From Microbacterium sp. CH12i (GTDB lineage Bacteria; Actinomycetota; Actinomycetes; Actinomycetales; Microbacteriaceae), in the NCBI RefSeq assembly GCF_000685355.1, contig NZ_JHET01000002.1, forward strand, positions 124,001-188,000: a stretch of DNA of 64,000 nucleotides. Reading direction: 5' to 3'. Made by a program: the position numbers and the translations under genes. Under the pieces are notes generated by a model. The model was not told the origin of the DNA, made no database searches, and saw only the letters and a program-made list of their open reading frames with translations. Shown one piece after another: positions 17,754 through 25,860 of the stretch. Positions within the stretch are counted from its first letter, which is position 1; every line of letters begins with the position of its first letter.

Positions 17754-19079
17754 ATGACCGCGCGCCCTGCATCCCTCAATCGAGAGATCTTGCGCCTTGC
17801 GGTCCCGGCGCTCGGCGCGCTGATCGCAGAACCCGCCTTCCTGATCGTGGATGCTGTGCTCGTCGGCCATCTCGGCACGGTGCCGCTTGCGGGACTCGGC
17901 ATCGCGAGCGCGGTGCTGCAGACCATCGTCGGGCTGATGATCTTCCTCGCCTATTCGACGACACCGGCGGTCGCGCGCAAGTTCGGCTCCGGTGACCATA
18001 AGGATGCCGTCTCGGTGGGTATCGACGGCATGTGGCTGGCGCTGGGGCTCGGTGCTGTCCTTGCCGTCGCGGGTGCTGTCTCCTCACCTTGGGTGGTCTC
18101 GCTGTTCGGTGCATCTGCGGAGGTCGCCGAACAGGCCGACACCTACTTGGTGATCAGCATGTGGGGCCTGCCGGCGATGTTGATCGTGTTCGCCGCAACC
18201 GGACTGCTGCGCGGCATGCAGAACACCGTGACCCCGCTCTGGATAGCCGGTGCAGGATTCGGCGCGAACGCGTTACTCAACTTCTTGTTCATCTACGGAT
18301 TCGGCTGGGGAATCGCCGGATCAGCGGTCGGCACCGTCGCTGCCCAGTGGGCCATGGTTGCTGCGTACGTCGTCGTCATCGGTCGGCTGGCACGGAAGCA
18401 CGACGCATCGGTGCGACCGCAGCGCGACGGTGTTCGTGGGTCTGCCCGCTCCGGCGGATGGCTGTTCCTGCGCACTGTCAGCCTGCGAGCAGCGCTGTTG
18501 ATCACTGTCGGCGTCGCGACCGGAATCGGCACAGAGGAACTCGCCGGCTGGCAGGTGGTGTTCACGATCTTCTCTGCCGCAGCCTTCGCGCTGGATGCTT
18601 TGGCGATCGCCGCGCAGGCACTGATCGGCAAGGGTCTGGGTGCCGGTGACAATGCCGGCGTGCGACAGGTGCTCACGCGCACGGTGGCCTGGGGCGCCTG
18701 GTTCGGCGTGATCGTCGGCATCATCATCGGCGCTCTCTCCGGCGTGATCGGACTCGCGTTCACCGGCTCTCCCGTGCTGGCATCCCTCATCCAGCCGGCC
18801 CTCATCGTGCTGGCGATCGCGCAGCCCATCGCGGGAATCGTGTTCGTCCTCGACGGCGTGCTGATGGGCGCCGGAGACGTTCGCTATCTCGCAATCGCCG
18901 GCGGGCTGAACCTCCTGCCGTTCCTTCCCGCCCTGTGGATCGTCGCCGCGACGGGCGTCGACGGCGTCGCGGGCCTGGTGTGGCTTTCGGCCGCGTTCTT
19001 CGGTGTCTACCTGCTCGCCCGCTTCGCGACACTCGGCTGGCGCGTGAAGACCGGCCGGTGGCTGGGCGAGACCGTTTAG
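17754..19079 (+). CDS. MATE family efflux transporter (DinF type)
   Basis: A 441-residue protein with about 12 hydrophobic segments. LRLAVPALGALIAEPAFLIVDA and GLLRGMQNTVTPLWIAG are MATE hallmarks, and GVLMGAGDVRYLA repeats the pattern in the second half. These proteins export cationic drugs or metabolites using Na+ or H+ gradients; DinF members are the actinobacterial form. Start fixed by the -10 box. Downstream is a convergent rRNA/tRNA methyltransferase gene. Confidence 0.9.
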   Translation: MTARPASLNREILRLAVPALGALIAEPAFLIVDAVLVGHLGTVPLAGLGIASAVLQTIVGLMIFLAYSTTPAVARKFGSGDHKDAVSVGIDGMWLALGLGAVLAVAGAVSSPWVVSLFGASAEVAEQADTYLVISMWGLPAMLIVFAATGLLRGMQNTVTPLWIAGAGFGANALLNFLFIYGFGWGIAGSAVGTVAAQWAMVAAYVVVIGRLARKHDASVRPQRDGVRGSARSGGWLFLRTVSLRAALLITVGVATGIGTEELAGWQVVFTIFSAAAFALDALAIAAQALIGKGLGAGDNAGVRQVLTRTVAWGAWFGVIVGIIIGALSGVIGLAFTGSPVLASLIQPALIVLAIAQPIAGIVFVLDGVLMGAGDVRYLAIAGGLNLLPFLPALWIVAATGVDGVAGLVWLSAAFFGVYLLARFATLGWRVKTGRWLGETV

Positions 19080-19173
19080 CCGTGATCGGCGTCTTCGCCA
19101 CCGGTCTGTTCGGCGCCGACGTCCACGCGCTCATGCGTCACACCTGCGGCATCCAACGCGACTGAGCACGACC

Positions 19174-19791
19174 TCAGTCGGCGTAGCGGCGGCACCATTC
19201 GTACATGATCACGGCGCCCGCGGCGCTGGCGTTGATCGACCGCGTCGAGCCGTATTGGGTGATCTCGATGTGCCCGGATGCCGCGGCGAGCGCCTCGTCG
19301 GTAAGCCCGGGGCCTTCCTGTCCGAACAACAGCACACAGCGTTCGGAGAGATCGGCTTTGTCGACGGGGACGGCGCCATCGACGTTGTCGACCGCGATGA
19401 TCGGGATGCCTTCTGCTGCGGCCCACGTGGCAAACGCGGCGACATCTTCGTGGTGCACGACGTGCTGGTAGCGGTCAGTGACCATCGCGCCGCGCTTATT
19501 CCAGCGGCGGCGTCCGATGATGTGCACGGTGTCGGCGAGGAACGCGTTGGCGCTCCGCACGATCGAGCCGATGTTCATGTCGTGCTGCCAGTTCTCGATG
19601 GCGACATGGAACGGGTGCCGGTGCGTGTCAAGGTCGGCGACAATCGCCTCCATCCGCCAGTACCGGTAGCGGTCGATGACGTTGCGGGTGTCGCCGTGCT
19701 CGAGCAACTCGGGGTCGTACTGGTCACCCGACGGCCATTCGCCATCCCAGGGCCCTAGTCCGTGGGTACTGCGCTCAGGTGTCTCGGTCAC
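19174..19791 (-). CDS. TrmH/SpoU family RNA 2'-O-methyltransferase
   Basis: 205 residues. NWQHDMNIGSIVRSANAF is SPOUT motif 1, LFGQEGPGLTDEAL motif 2, and IEITQYGSTRSINASAAGAV motif 3 with the trefoil-knot SAM site. It would methylate a ribose 2'-OH in tRNA or rRNA; the target is not evident. The GTG start lies six bases after TACGCT (minus strand), so it is leaderless. Confidence 0.88.
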   Translation of the reverse strand: MTETPERSTHGLGPWDGEWPSGDQYDPELLEHGDTRNVIDRYRYWRMEAIVADLDTHRHPFHVAIENWQHDMNIGSIVRSANAFLADTVHIIGRRRWNKRGAMVTDRYQHVVHHEDVAAFATWAAAEGIPIIAVDNVDGAVPVDKADLSERCVLLFGQEGPGLTDEALAAASGHIEITQYGSTRSINASAAGAVIMYEWCRRYAD

Positions 19792-19797
19792 TGTGTC

Positions 19798-19803
19798 AGC
19801 GTA
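19798..19803 (-). promoter_or_regulatory. -10 element of leaderless SpoU methyltransferase gene
   Basis: TACGCT on the minus strand, six bases before the GTG at 19791. Confidence 0.55.
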
Positions 19804-19816
19804 GTCCGGGCCAGCG

Positions 19817-19822
19817 TAGTCT
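19817..19822 (+). promoter_or_regulatory. -10 element of leaderless DtxR-family gene
   Basis: TAGTCT six bases before the GTG at 19829. Only 13 bases separate it from the opposing methyltransferase -10, a very compact divergent promoter. Confidence 0.6.
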
Positions 19823-19828
19823 GGGAGC

Positions 19829-20461
19829 GTGGCATCCCCGGCAGCAGACGACTACTTGAAGACTGTGTACGCGCACACCGAATGGCAGGATGCGCCGATC
19901 ACGCCGTCCGTGCTGGCCGCGAAGTTGGGCATCGCCCCCTCCTCAGTGACAGAGATGGTGAAGAAGCTCGCGAAGTCGGGCCTCGTCTCGCACGTGCCAT
20001 ATGGTGCGGTACGTCTGACCCCCGAGGGCGAGAACCGCGCGCTGTCGATGGTGCGCCGGCACCGCCTCATCGAGACCTGGCTGGTGCAGGAGTTCGGCTA
20101 CGCCTGGCACGAGGTGCATGACGAAGCGGAGGTGCTTGAGCACACCATCAGCGATCGTCTGCTGCAGGGCATCGACGCGCGGCTTGGATCTCCTCGCTTC
20201 GACCCGCATGGCGACGCGATTCCGGATGCCGATGGCAACGTCGACCGTGAACCTTTTGTGCTGCTCGCTGAAGCGCGCTCCTGGCACTCCGGTCGCGTGC
20301 TACGAGTGAGTGACCGCGACCCCGAGCTGCTGCGTGCGCTGGAGGCGCGGGGGCTGGCTGTTGGATCAGAGGTTCGAGTGACCGATGGTGGCTTCGAGCT
20401 CGACGGCACCGCGGTCGATTTTCCGGACGGCGCGGCCGACGTCGTGTGGGTTAGCACGTAG
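19829..20461 (+). CDS. DtxR/MntR family metal-dependent repressor
   Basis: 210 residues in three parts: a winged helix (DDYLKTVYAHTEWQDAPITP, LAAKLGIAPSSVTEMVKKLA), a metal-binding dimerisation domain (RHRLIETWLVQEFGYAWHEV, then HDEAEVLEHTISDRL), and an SH3-like FeoA domain (GRVLRVSDRDPELLRALEAR). The E-E-H pattern in the dimer domain fits Mn2+- or Fe2+-responsive regulators. MntR and IdeR cannot be told apart safely, though DREPF and the short C-terminus lean to the manganese group. Regulated genes are not adjacent. Confidence 0.88.
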   Translation: MASPAADDYLKTVYAHTEWQDAPITPSVLAAKLGIAPSSVTEMVKKLAKSGLVSHVPYGAVRLTPEGENRALSMVRRHRLIETWLVQEFGYAWHEVHDEAEVLEHTISDRLLQGIDARLGSPRFDPHGDAIPDADGNVDREPFVLLAEARSWHSGRVLRVSDRDPELLRALEARGLAVGSEVRVTDGGFELDGTAVDFPDGAADVVWVST

Positions 20462-20488
20462 CATCCGCCGCCCGGGTGTTCCGCCCAA

Positions 20489-20494
20489 TAGGCT
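20489..20494 (+). promoter_or_regulatory. -10 element of leaderless HAD gene
   Basis: TAGGCT six bases before the ATG at 20501. Confidence 0.6.
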
Positions 20495-20500
20495 GAGCCC

Positions 20501-21294
20501 ATGGCACATCGCGACGACATTGAATGCTGGCTCACCGACATGGACGGCGTGCTCGTCCATGAGAATGACGCCATCCCCGGCGCGCCGAGCTGCTCGCCGG
20601 CTGGGAGAGCGCAGGCCTCCCCTACCTTGTGCTGACCAACAACTCGATCTTCACCGCCCGCGACCTCTCTGCGCGGCTCCGCTCCAGCGGACTGCACGTG
20701 CCAGAGGACCGCATCTGGACCTCTGCCCTCGCCACCGCGGCTTTTCTCGAGCAGCAGCTTCCTGGCGGGTCGGCGTTCGTCATCGGCGAGGCCGGCATCC
20801 TCACTGCTCTGCACGACGCCGGATTTGTGATGACAGAGACGAACCCCGATTTCGTGGTTGTCGGCGAGACACGCAACTACTCCTTCGAGGCGATCACCAA
20901 AGCGATCCGGCTCATCAACAAGGGTGCTCGCTTCATCGCCACGAACCCGGATGCTACCGGTCCCAGCGCCGACGGCCCGATGCCGGCGACGGGCGCGATC
21001 TCCGCACTGATCACGAAGGCGACCGGCAAGGAGCCTTACGTCGTCGGCAAGCCCAACCCGATGATGTTCCGCTCGGCGTTGAACAAGATCGGTGCACATT
21101 CGAAGAAGACCGGCATGATCGGCGACCGGATGGACACCGACATCGTCGCCGGCATCGAGGCGGGGCTTCACACCGTGCTCGTCCTCACAGGCATCAGCGA
21201 CCAGGCCGAGATCGAGAAGTACCCGTTCCGTCCGAACGAGATCGTGGACTCCGTCGCCGACCTGCTGCCAGAGAACTCCTCGTCCGACGACTGA
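20501..21294 (+). pseudogene. HAD-IIA family phosphatase (NagD-like), frameshifted
   Basis: The first frame has the catalytic WLTDMDGVLVHE (nucleophile Asp of DxD) and breaks after AIPGAP. The second frame resumes as [20 protein letters not shown], the HAD motif 2 region, and runs through [13 protein letters not shown] and [17 protein letters not shown], motifs 3 and 4. One base is missing near 20583; restored length is 264 residues. NagD-type enzymes hydrolyse small sugar or nucleotide phosphates. It is probably intact in the organism. Confidence 0.88.
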
Positions 21295-21297
21295 TCA

Positions 21298-21869
21298 TGG
21301 GCGTTCTCGACGATGGCGAGCGAATTCAGGCGACGGATGCCGCGACCTGGCGCGCCTGGCTCGAGGAGAATCACGCGCAATCGACAGGCGTCTGGGCGAT
21401 GAACGTGCGAGGCTCGAACGATGGCACCTCGCTCGGCTACGAGGATGCCGTGCGCCAAGCGCTCTGCTTCGGATGGATCGACGGCCCGGTGCGGACGTTC
21501 TCGGAGGAGGGCGTCGGCCAGTGGTTTTCTCCGCGACGGCCGGCCAGCGGCTGGGCGGCCACGAACAAGGCCCGGCTGACAGCGCTCGAGGAACAGGGCG
21601 AGCTCGCGCCGGCTGGCATCCGGGCCATCGAGGTGGCGAAAGCCAACGGCACCTGGGAAATGCTCGACGGGCCAGAGGCCGGCATCGAACCCGTTGAGTT
21701 CACGATGGCGTTGGATGCAGTTCCGGTTGCGCGCGCGACGTGGGATGCTTTTCCCCAGTCGGTGAAGAAGCTCGGGCTCACGTTGATCGCCACGGCGAGA
21801 CGCCCAGAGACCAAGGCCGCCCGCATCGCAAAGATCGTGGCGGATGCCGCGGAAGGGAAGCGTCCGTGA
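21298..21869 (+). CDS. YdeI/OmpD-associated family protein
   Basis: 190 residues. ATWRAWLEENHAQSTGVWAM, then YEDAVRQALCFGWIDGPVRT and QWFSPRRPASGWAATNKAR, are the YdeI (DUF1905-linked) signatures. Some members are linked to bacteriocin tolerance, but the biochemistry is unknown. It begins three bases after the HAD stop and overlaps the next small gene, so the three form one unit. Confidence 0.85.
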
Positions 21870-22030
21870 ATCAAAACGACATGTTGTTCCTCGTGCTGAT
21901 CCTGATTGGGTTGTCGTCGCTCACGATCATCGTCGTGCAGTTCGTGCGCTCCCGTCGCCGCGGGGGCCGTGACGAGCACGGCCATTCTGGCAACTGGTGG
22001 GAAGGCCCCTGGGGCGACGACAAGCGCTGA
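21866..22030 (+). CDS. Small single-pass membrane protein
   Basis: 54 residues: MNQNDMLFLVLILIGLSSLT begins a hydrophobic helix, then a basic RSRRRGGRDEHG stretch and a tail NWWEGPWGDDKR. The GTG start overlaps the YdeI stop (GTGA). Orientation is probably N-out/C-in by the positive-inside rule. No family recognised. Confidence 0.65.
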   Translation: MNQNDMLFLVLILIGLSSLTIIVVQFVRSRRRGGRDEHGHSGNWWEGPWGDDKR

Positions 22031-22034
22031 CCAG

Positions 22035-22051
22035 CGCCCACACTTTGGGCG
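22035..22051. terminator. Convergent terminator hairpin
   Basis: CGCCCA, five-base loop, TGGGCG, between the stops of the small membrane gene and the ROK kinase gene. Confidence 0.5.
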
Positions 22052-22052
22052 A

Positions 22053-22955
22053 CTACCGCAGCACGAGCGCAGCGGCGCCGATCAACGGCCCCTCATCGCC
22101 CAGTCCTGAGCGCACCACCCGTGCCCGACGCGAGTAGTCGTGCGCGGCGCTGGCCGTGAGCGCTTGCTGCACCAGGTCGATGTAGTCAGCGGAGACCCGT
22201 GAGAATCCGCCGCCAATGGCGATCATGTCGAGGTCGACGAGGGTCGCTGCATCCGCCAGCGCTGCGCCGACTTCGCGGGCGGAGCGTTCGATCGCGGCGC
22301 GCGCGACCGTGTCACCGGATGCTGCGTCACGGGCGAGGTCCTCACCTGTCGCACCGCTCCACCCCTGCGTCTGGGCCCACGCAGCGCTGGCGGGTCCGGA
22401 CGCAATCTGCTCGAGCGTCAACCCGCCCTCGCGTCGGACCTGGCCGAGGTGTCCCGCATTGCCTGACGCGCCGGCGATGTACTGGCCCTCCAGGACGAAC
22501 CCCCCGCCGACGCCGGTGGAGACGACGATCGAGAGTGATGACCGCGCGTCTCGCGTCGCACCCAGCCAGGATTCGGCGAGCGCGAGTGCCCCGCCGTCAT
22601 GGCCGAAGACGGTGTGCACCTCGTGCCCAACGGTGCCGGATGCTGCGTTTCGCACAGCATCCGCCAAGGGGTAGCCGTGCGCCGACGGCATGTTCACCGG
22701 GACGATTCGACCGCTCGCACGGTCGATGGGACCGGCGCTGCCGACACCTGCACCAACGAACTCTGCCCCCCGGGGAAGAGATGCCAGTGCATGGGCGACG
22801 ATCTGCTCGACGGCGGCATCCAGCGACGTCGGCGTGGCCTCCCGACCCGTCGCGCTACGCGAACGACTGCCGGCGACCAGAACGCCCTCGTCAGAGACGA
22901 GCGCCGCCTCCATCTTGGTGCCACCAACGTCAACGGCCAGGGCGTAGCGGGTCAC
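22053..22955 (-). CDS. ROK family sugar kinase without the zinc motif
   Basis: 300 residues. ALAVDVGGTKMEAALV is the ATP phosphate-1 motif, STGVGGGFVLEGQYIAGASG the sugar/phosphate-2 region, and MIAIGGGFSRVS the adenosine site. The ROK signature keeps GNAGHLGQV, but the usual cysteine cluster (CxCGxxGC) is replaced by RREGGLTLEQIASGPA, so the structural zinc is absent. It probably phosphorylates glucose or an N-acyl hexosamine; which one is open. The GTG start overlaps the pyrE stop, an unusual operon partner. Confidence 0.85.
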   Translation of the reverse strand: MTRYALAVDVGGTKMEAALVSDEGVLVAGSRSRSATGREATPTSLDAAVEQIVAHALASLPRGAEFVGAGVGSAGPIDRASGRIVPVNMPSAHGYPLADAVRNAASGTVGHEVHTVFGHDGGALALAESWLGATRDARSSLSIVVSTGVGGGFVLEGQYIAGASGNAGHLGQVRREGGLTLEQIASGPASAAWAQTQGWSGATGEDLARDAASGDTVARAAIERSAREVGAALADAATLVDLDMIAIGGGFSRVSADYIDLVQQALTASAAHDYSRRARVVRSGLGDEGPLIGAAALVLR

Positions 22956-23512
22956 TGCGGGTCGAGTCCGAGATCATCGAGACCGAAGGCGGAGAGCCAC
23001 TGCAGGCCCTCGGCCTCAATCGCAGCCTGTGCGCCGGTCTTGCGGTCAACGATCACGGCGACGGCCACGACTTCCGCGCCCTCGCGGCGCAGCACCTCGA
23101 CGGCTTTGAGCGCAGACTGCCCCGTGGTGGAGGTGTCTTCCAAGACGACGACGCGCTTGCCTGCGACATCTGCGCCTTCGATTTGACGACCGCGCCCGTG
23201 ATCCTTCGGCTCCTTGCGGACAACGAAAGCATCGAGCGGACGGTCGGTTGCGACAGAGGCGTGCAGCACGGAGTTCGCGATCGGGTCGGCGCCGAGAGTC
23301 AGCCCCCCGACGGCCGCGGCGTCGAGATCGCCGATCAGGTCGAGCATGATTCGGCCGATCGCGGGAGCCGCCCGGTGGTCGAGCGTGAGCCTGCGCATGT
23401 CGACGTAGTACGTGGCCTGCTTGCCACTCGAGAGGGTGAACTCGCCGTGGAACACCGCCTCGTCTTTGATGAGGGCAAGCAGGGACTGGCGGTCTGCGTC
23501 GAGTGCGGTCAC
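22952..23512 (-). CDS. pyrE: Orotate phosphoribosyltransferase
   Basis: 186 residues. It makes orotidine 5'-monophosphate from orotate and PRPP in pyrimidine synthesis. RVVVLEDTSTTGQSALKAVE is the PRPP-binding loop, and AVFHGEFTLSSGKQATYYVD is the N-terminal OPRTase motif. The GTG start lies seven bases after TACACT. It overlaps the ROK kinase gene at its stop. Confidence 0.93.
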   Translation of the reverse strand: MTALDADRQSLLALIKDEAVFHGEFTLSSGKQATYYVDMRRLTLDHRAAPAIGRIMLDLIGDLDAAAVGGLTLGADPIANSVLHASVATDRPLDAFVVRKEPKDHGRGRQIEGADVAGKRVVVLEDTSTTGQSALKAVEVLRREGAEVVAVAVIVDRKTGAQAAIEAEGLQWLSAFGLDDLGLDPQ

Positions 23513-23519
23513 GGCATCC

Positions 23520-23525
23520 AGTGTA
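23520..23525 (-). promoter_or_regulatory. -10 element of leaderless pyrE
   Basis: TACACT on the minus strand, seven bases before the GTG at 23512. Confidence 0.55.
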
Positions 23526-23544
23526 GAGCCGGGGCCACGTTCAC

Positions 23545-23618
23545 AACTCCTCCAGATCGGACGAGAATCGGTCCTGCGGTGTCCGCCGCGCGCCGATCGC
23601 GGCGAACTTGGAGGAGTT
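23545..23618. repeat. Long-loop palindrome between divergent genes
   Basis: aactcctcca and tggaggagtt lie 54 bases apart. The flanking genes (pyrE, YbhB) are divergent, so this is not a simple terminator. It resembles the other long palindromes of the window in layout. Confidence 0.55.
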
Positions 23619-23674
23619 ATGCACAGCGCCCGTGTTCGCCTATCGTGGCCGGTGACATCACTCGAAGGAGACCC

Positions 23675-24220
23675 ATGCTTTCGTACGATCCTTACGCCGA
23701 GCTCTCCACGTTGCGCGATTTCGCGCCGCTTGAGCTGACCAGCCCTGATTTCGAACCGGGCGGCGCACTACCTCTGTTCGCGTGGGCGGCCGCCCGTGGC
23801 GGCGAGGACCGCTCGCCTGCCCTGCAATGGTCGACGCCGCCTGCTGGCACGAAGAGCTTCGCAGTCTCTTGCTTCGATCCGGATGCACCGACTGGATCGG
23901 GCTTCTGGCACTGGGCGGCCTACAACCTGCCGGCCGCGACGACCTCCCTGACAAGCGGCGACGGGATGCTCGAGTCGCTCCCCTACGGCGCCACCGTGCT
24001 CCCGAACGAGGCGCGCTCCGAGCGTTTTATCGGCGCAGAACCACCCGAGGGCACCGGTGTACACCGCTACTTCTTCGTTGTGGATGCCCTCGACATCGAC
24101 ACCCTCGACATCGCGCCGGGCTCGACGCCCGCGGTACTCGGATTCAACCGTCACTTCCATACGCTGGCCCGCGGCATCCTCGTCGGCACGGCAGACCCTT
24201 CGACAGGCCCAGGGGCCTAG
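23675..24220 (+). CDS. YbhB/YbcL family (PEBP, Raf-kinase-inhibitor-like) protein
   Basis: 181 residues. PLELTSPDFEPGGALPLFAW, SPALQWSTPPAGTKSFAVSC, DPDAPTGSGFWHWAAYNLPA and GTGVHRYFFVVDALD are the PEBP pocket segments (DPDAP and GxHRY). Bacterial members bind small anionic ligands, but their physiological role is unclear. A GAAGGAG ribosome site precedes the ATG. The last residues, ADPSTGPGA, are encoded by a dispersed repeat, so the C-terminal tail appears to have been replaced or extended by it. Confidence 0.88.
   Translation: MLSYDPYAELSTLRDFAPLELTSPDFEPGGALPLFAWAAARGGEDRSPALQWSTPPAGTKSFAVSCFDPDAPTGSGFWHWAAYNLPAATTSLTSGDGMLESLPYGATVLPNEARSERFIGAEPPEGTGVHRYFFVVDALDIDTLDIAPGSTPAVLGFNRHFHTLARGILVGTADPSTGPGA
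24195..24217. repeat. Dispersed CCCTTCGACAGGC-type repeat at a gene end
   Basis: acccttcgacaggcccaggg and the following gcc overlap the last codons of the YbhB gene. Compare 1-22 and 51408-51437. Confidence 0.6.
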
Positions 24221-24276
24221 CCATCGCACACTCGCGACGTTGACCCGATCCACGCCGCCGAAAGCCGAGGAGCACG

Positions 24277-24825
24277 ATGATTCCCAATGACCTCCAGATC
24301 TGGCTCGAACTCCAGAACTCCAAACAAGACACCCCGTTCTCTGATGACGGTGTCGTGTTCGTACCCGCGGGGGAGGTCCCCGCATCAGTGCACGAGGGTT
24401 ACATAGAGCCGACTTACCTCTCGGCCGAGGAACTCAAGGAACCGTCAATCGCGGCGAACATCCATGCACACAAGGACACGATCGCGCTCATCACGTGGGC
24501 AGCAGTAGACGAGAACGAATCGGCGTGGGGGTATTGGCGTGGACCGGAGGACACTCCTATTACCGAGGCGCCGATCGTGCAGCTCGACTCCGAGGGAACC
24601 TACCGGCTGCTCCCCGGCGCTTCCCTCAGCGACGCGCTCGCGTGGTCACTCGATGACTACTCCCACACCTTCGACGAGTTCGTCGAGTTGTGCGCGGAGG
24701 CTGGAGTCCGCCTCAGCGCGAACGATCCCGGTGCGCTCCTCGCCCCCGCTGACCGAGCCGGACAGAGCAATCCTGCCGCCGTGCACGCAGCAGCGAACAA
24801 AATGTATCTCGCCGCGAACGAATGA
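24277..24825 (+). CDS. Hypothetical acidic protein (possibly SUKH-like)
   Basis: 182 residues, acidic and soluble, with no signal peptide or membrane helix. WGYWRGPEDTPITEAPIVQL, then LDSEGTYRLLPGASLSDALA and HTFDEFVELCAEAG, recall the layout of SUKH/Smi1-Knr4 immunity or scaffold proteins, but the match is by eye only. A GCCGAGGAG ribosome site precedes the ATG. It stands alone between YbhB and xth. I do not recognise a definite family. Confidence 0.65.
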   Translation: MIPNDLQIWLELQNSKQDTPFSDDGVVFVPAGEVPASVHEGYIEPTYLSAEELKEPSIAANIHAHKDTIALITWAAVDENESAWGYWRGPEDTPITEAPIVQLDSEGTYRLLPGASLSDALAWSLDDYSHTFDEFVELCAEAGVRLSANDPGALLAPADRAGQSNPAAVHAAANKMYLAANE

Positions 24826-24869
24826 ACGCAGCACGAGGCCCGCGGAGCGCTGACGTGCGATCCCACCCG

Positions 24870-24875
24870 TAGGCT
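24870..24875 (+). promoter_or_regulatory. -10 element of leaderless xth gene
   Basis: TAGGCT six bases before the ATG at 24882. Confidence 0.6.
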
Positions 24876-24881
24876 GAACGC

Positions 24882-25726
24882 ATGCGCTTGGCCACCTGGA
24901 ACGTCAACTCGATCCGCACCCGCGTCGCCCGCACGGTCGAATTCGCGGTGCGTGAAGACATCGACGTGCTCGCAATGCAAGAGATCAAGTGCAAGCCGGA
25001 GCAGTTTCCGTACGCGCCCTTCGAAGAGGCCGGCTACCACGTCGAGGTGCACGGGCTGAATCAGTGGAACGGTGTCGCGATCGCGAGCCGTTTGCCGATC
25101 ACCGACGTCGAGACCGCGTTTACCGGGATGCCGGGCTTCGCGAAGGGCCACGACGGCCCGGATGCTCCGCTCGAAGCGCGTGCGCTCGGCGTGACCGTCG
25201 ACGGCGTGCGGGTGTGGAGCCTGTATGTGCCCAACGGCCGCTCGCTCGAGACCCGCATCTCGCGTACAAGCTGCACTGGCTCGAGGCGCTGCGCCAGCAC
25301 ACTTCATCCGAATTGCAGTCGAATCCCGATCTGCCGCTGGCCCTGGTCGGGGACTTCAACATCATCCCGTTCGACAACGACAATGGTGACCCCGACATCG
25401 TCGAGGGCGTCTCGACGCATGTGTCACCCGAAGAGCGTGCGGCATTCTTCGCTTTCCAGGATGCCGGTCTCACCGACGTCGTTCGCCCGCTCATCCCCGA
25501 GGGCTTCACCTACTGGGATTACCAGCGGTTGAAGTTCCCCCGCAACGAAGGCGTACGCATCGACTTCGTGCTCGGTTCACGAACCCTGGCCGAAGCCGTG
25601 ACCGGAGCATCCATCCACCGCGAAGAACGCAAGGGCACCCAGCCCAGCGATCACGTACCTGTGGTGGTCGAACTCGACTTCGGCGGCACCGACGACGATG
25701 ACGACATGCCGATGATCTTCGCCTGA
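24882..25726 (+). pseudogene. xthA: Exodeoxyribonuclease III (AP endonuclease), frameshifted
   Basis: MRLATWNVNSIRTRV and LAMQEIKCKPEQFP hold the conserved Asn and metal-binding Glu. After LYVPNGRSLET the frame breaks and resumes as HLAYKLHWLEALRQ, then LALVGDFNIIPFD, VRIDFVLGSRTLAE and QPSDHVPVVVELDF with the catalytic Asp/His. One C is missing near 25253 (CCCC read as CCC). Restored length is 281 residues. It incises DNA at abasic sites and trims 3' ends in base-excision repair. It is probably intact in the organism. Confidence 0.92.
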
Positions 25727-25734
25727 GCTGCGTT

Positions 25735-25789
25735 CAGGTCGCAAATTCTGCCGCTCCGCCGCGCGCAGAGCGGCACCCATCGCGACCTG
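25735..25789. repeat. 55-bp palindromic element, copy B
   Basis: It starts caggtcgcaaattctgccg and ends gagcggcacccatcgcgacc plus tg. Outer nine and inner seven bases pair; the middle of the arms does not. Same length and shared blocks as copy A at 5243-5297, here between two co-directional genes. Confidence 0.75.
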
Positions 25790-25848
25790 GACCGCGGGAC
25801 CGAGCGCAAATCCGTCGCGCGGCGGATGCCGCAGCATCCGCTCCCCCG

Positions 25849-25854
25849 TACCGT
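25849..25854 (+). promoter_or_regulatory. -10 element of leaderless histidine kinase gene
   Basis: TACCGT six bases before the ATG at 25861. Confidence 0.5.
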
Positions 25855-25860
25855 GGAAGT

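Noticed and set aside
22199..24220. A 673-codon open frame on the plus strand
   Set aside because: Only its last 181 codons (YbhB) are real; the rest is antisense to the ROK kinase and pyrE, with arginine/proline-rich high-GC shadow composition.
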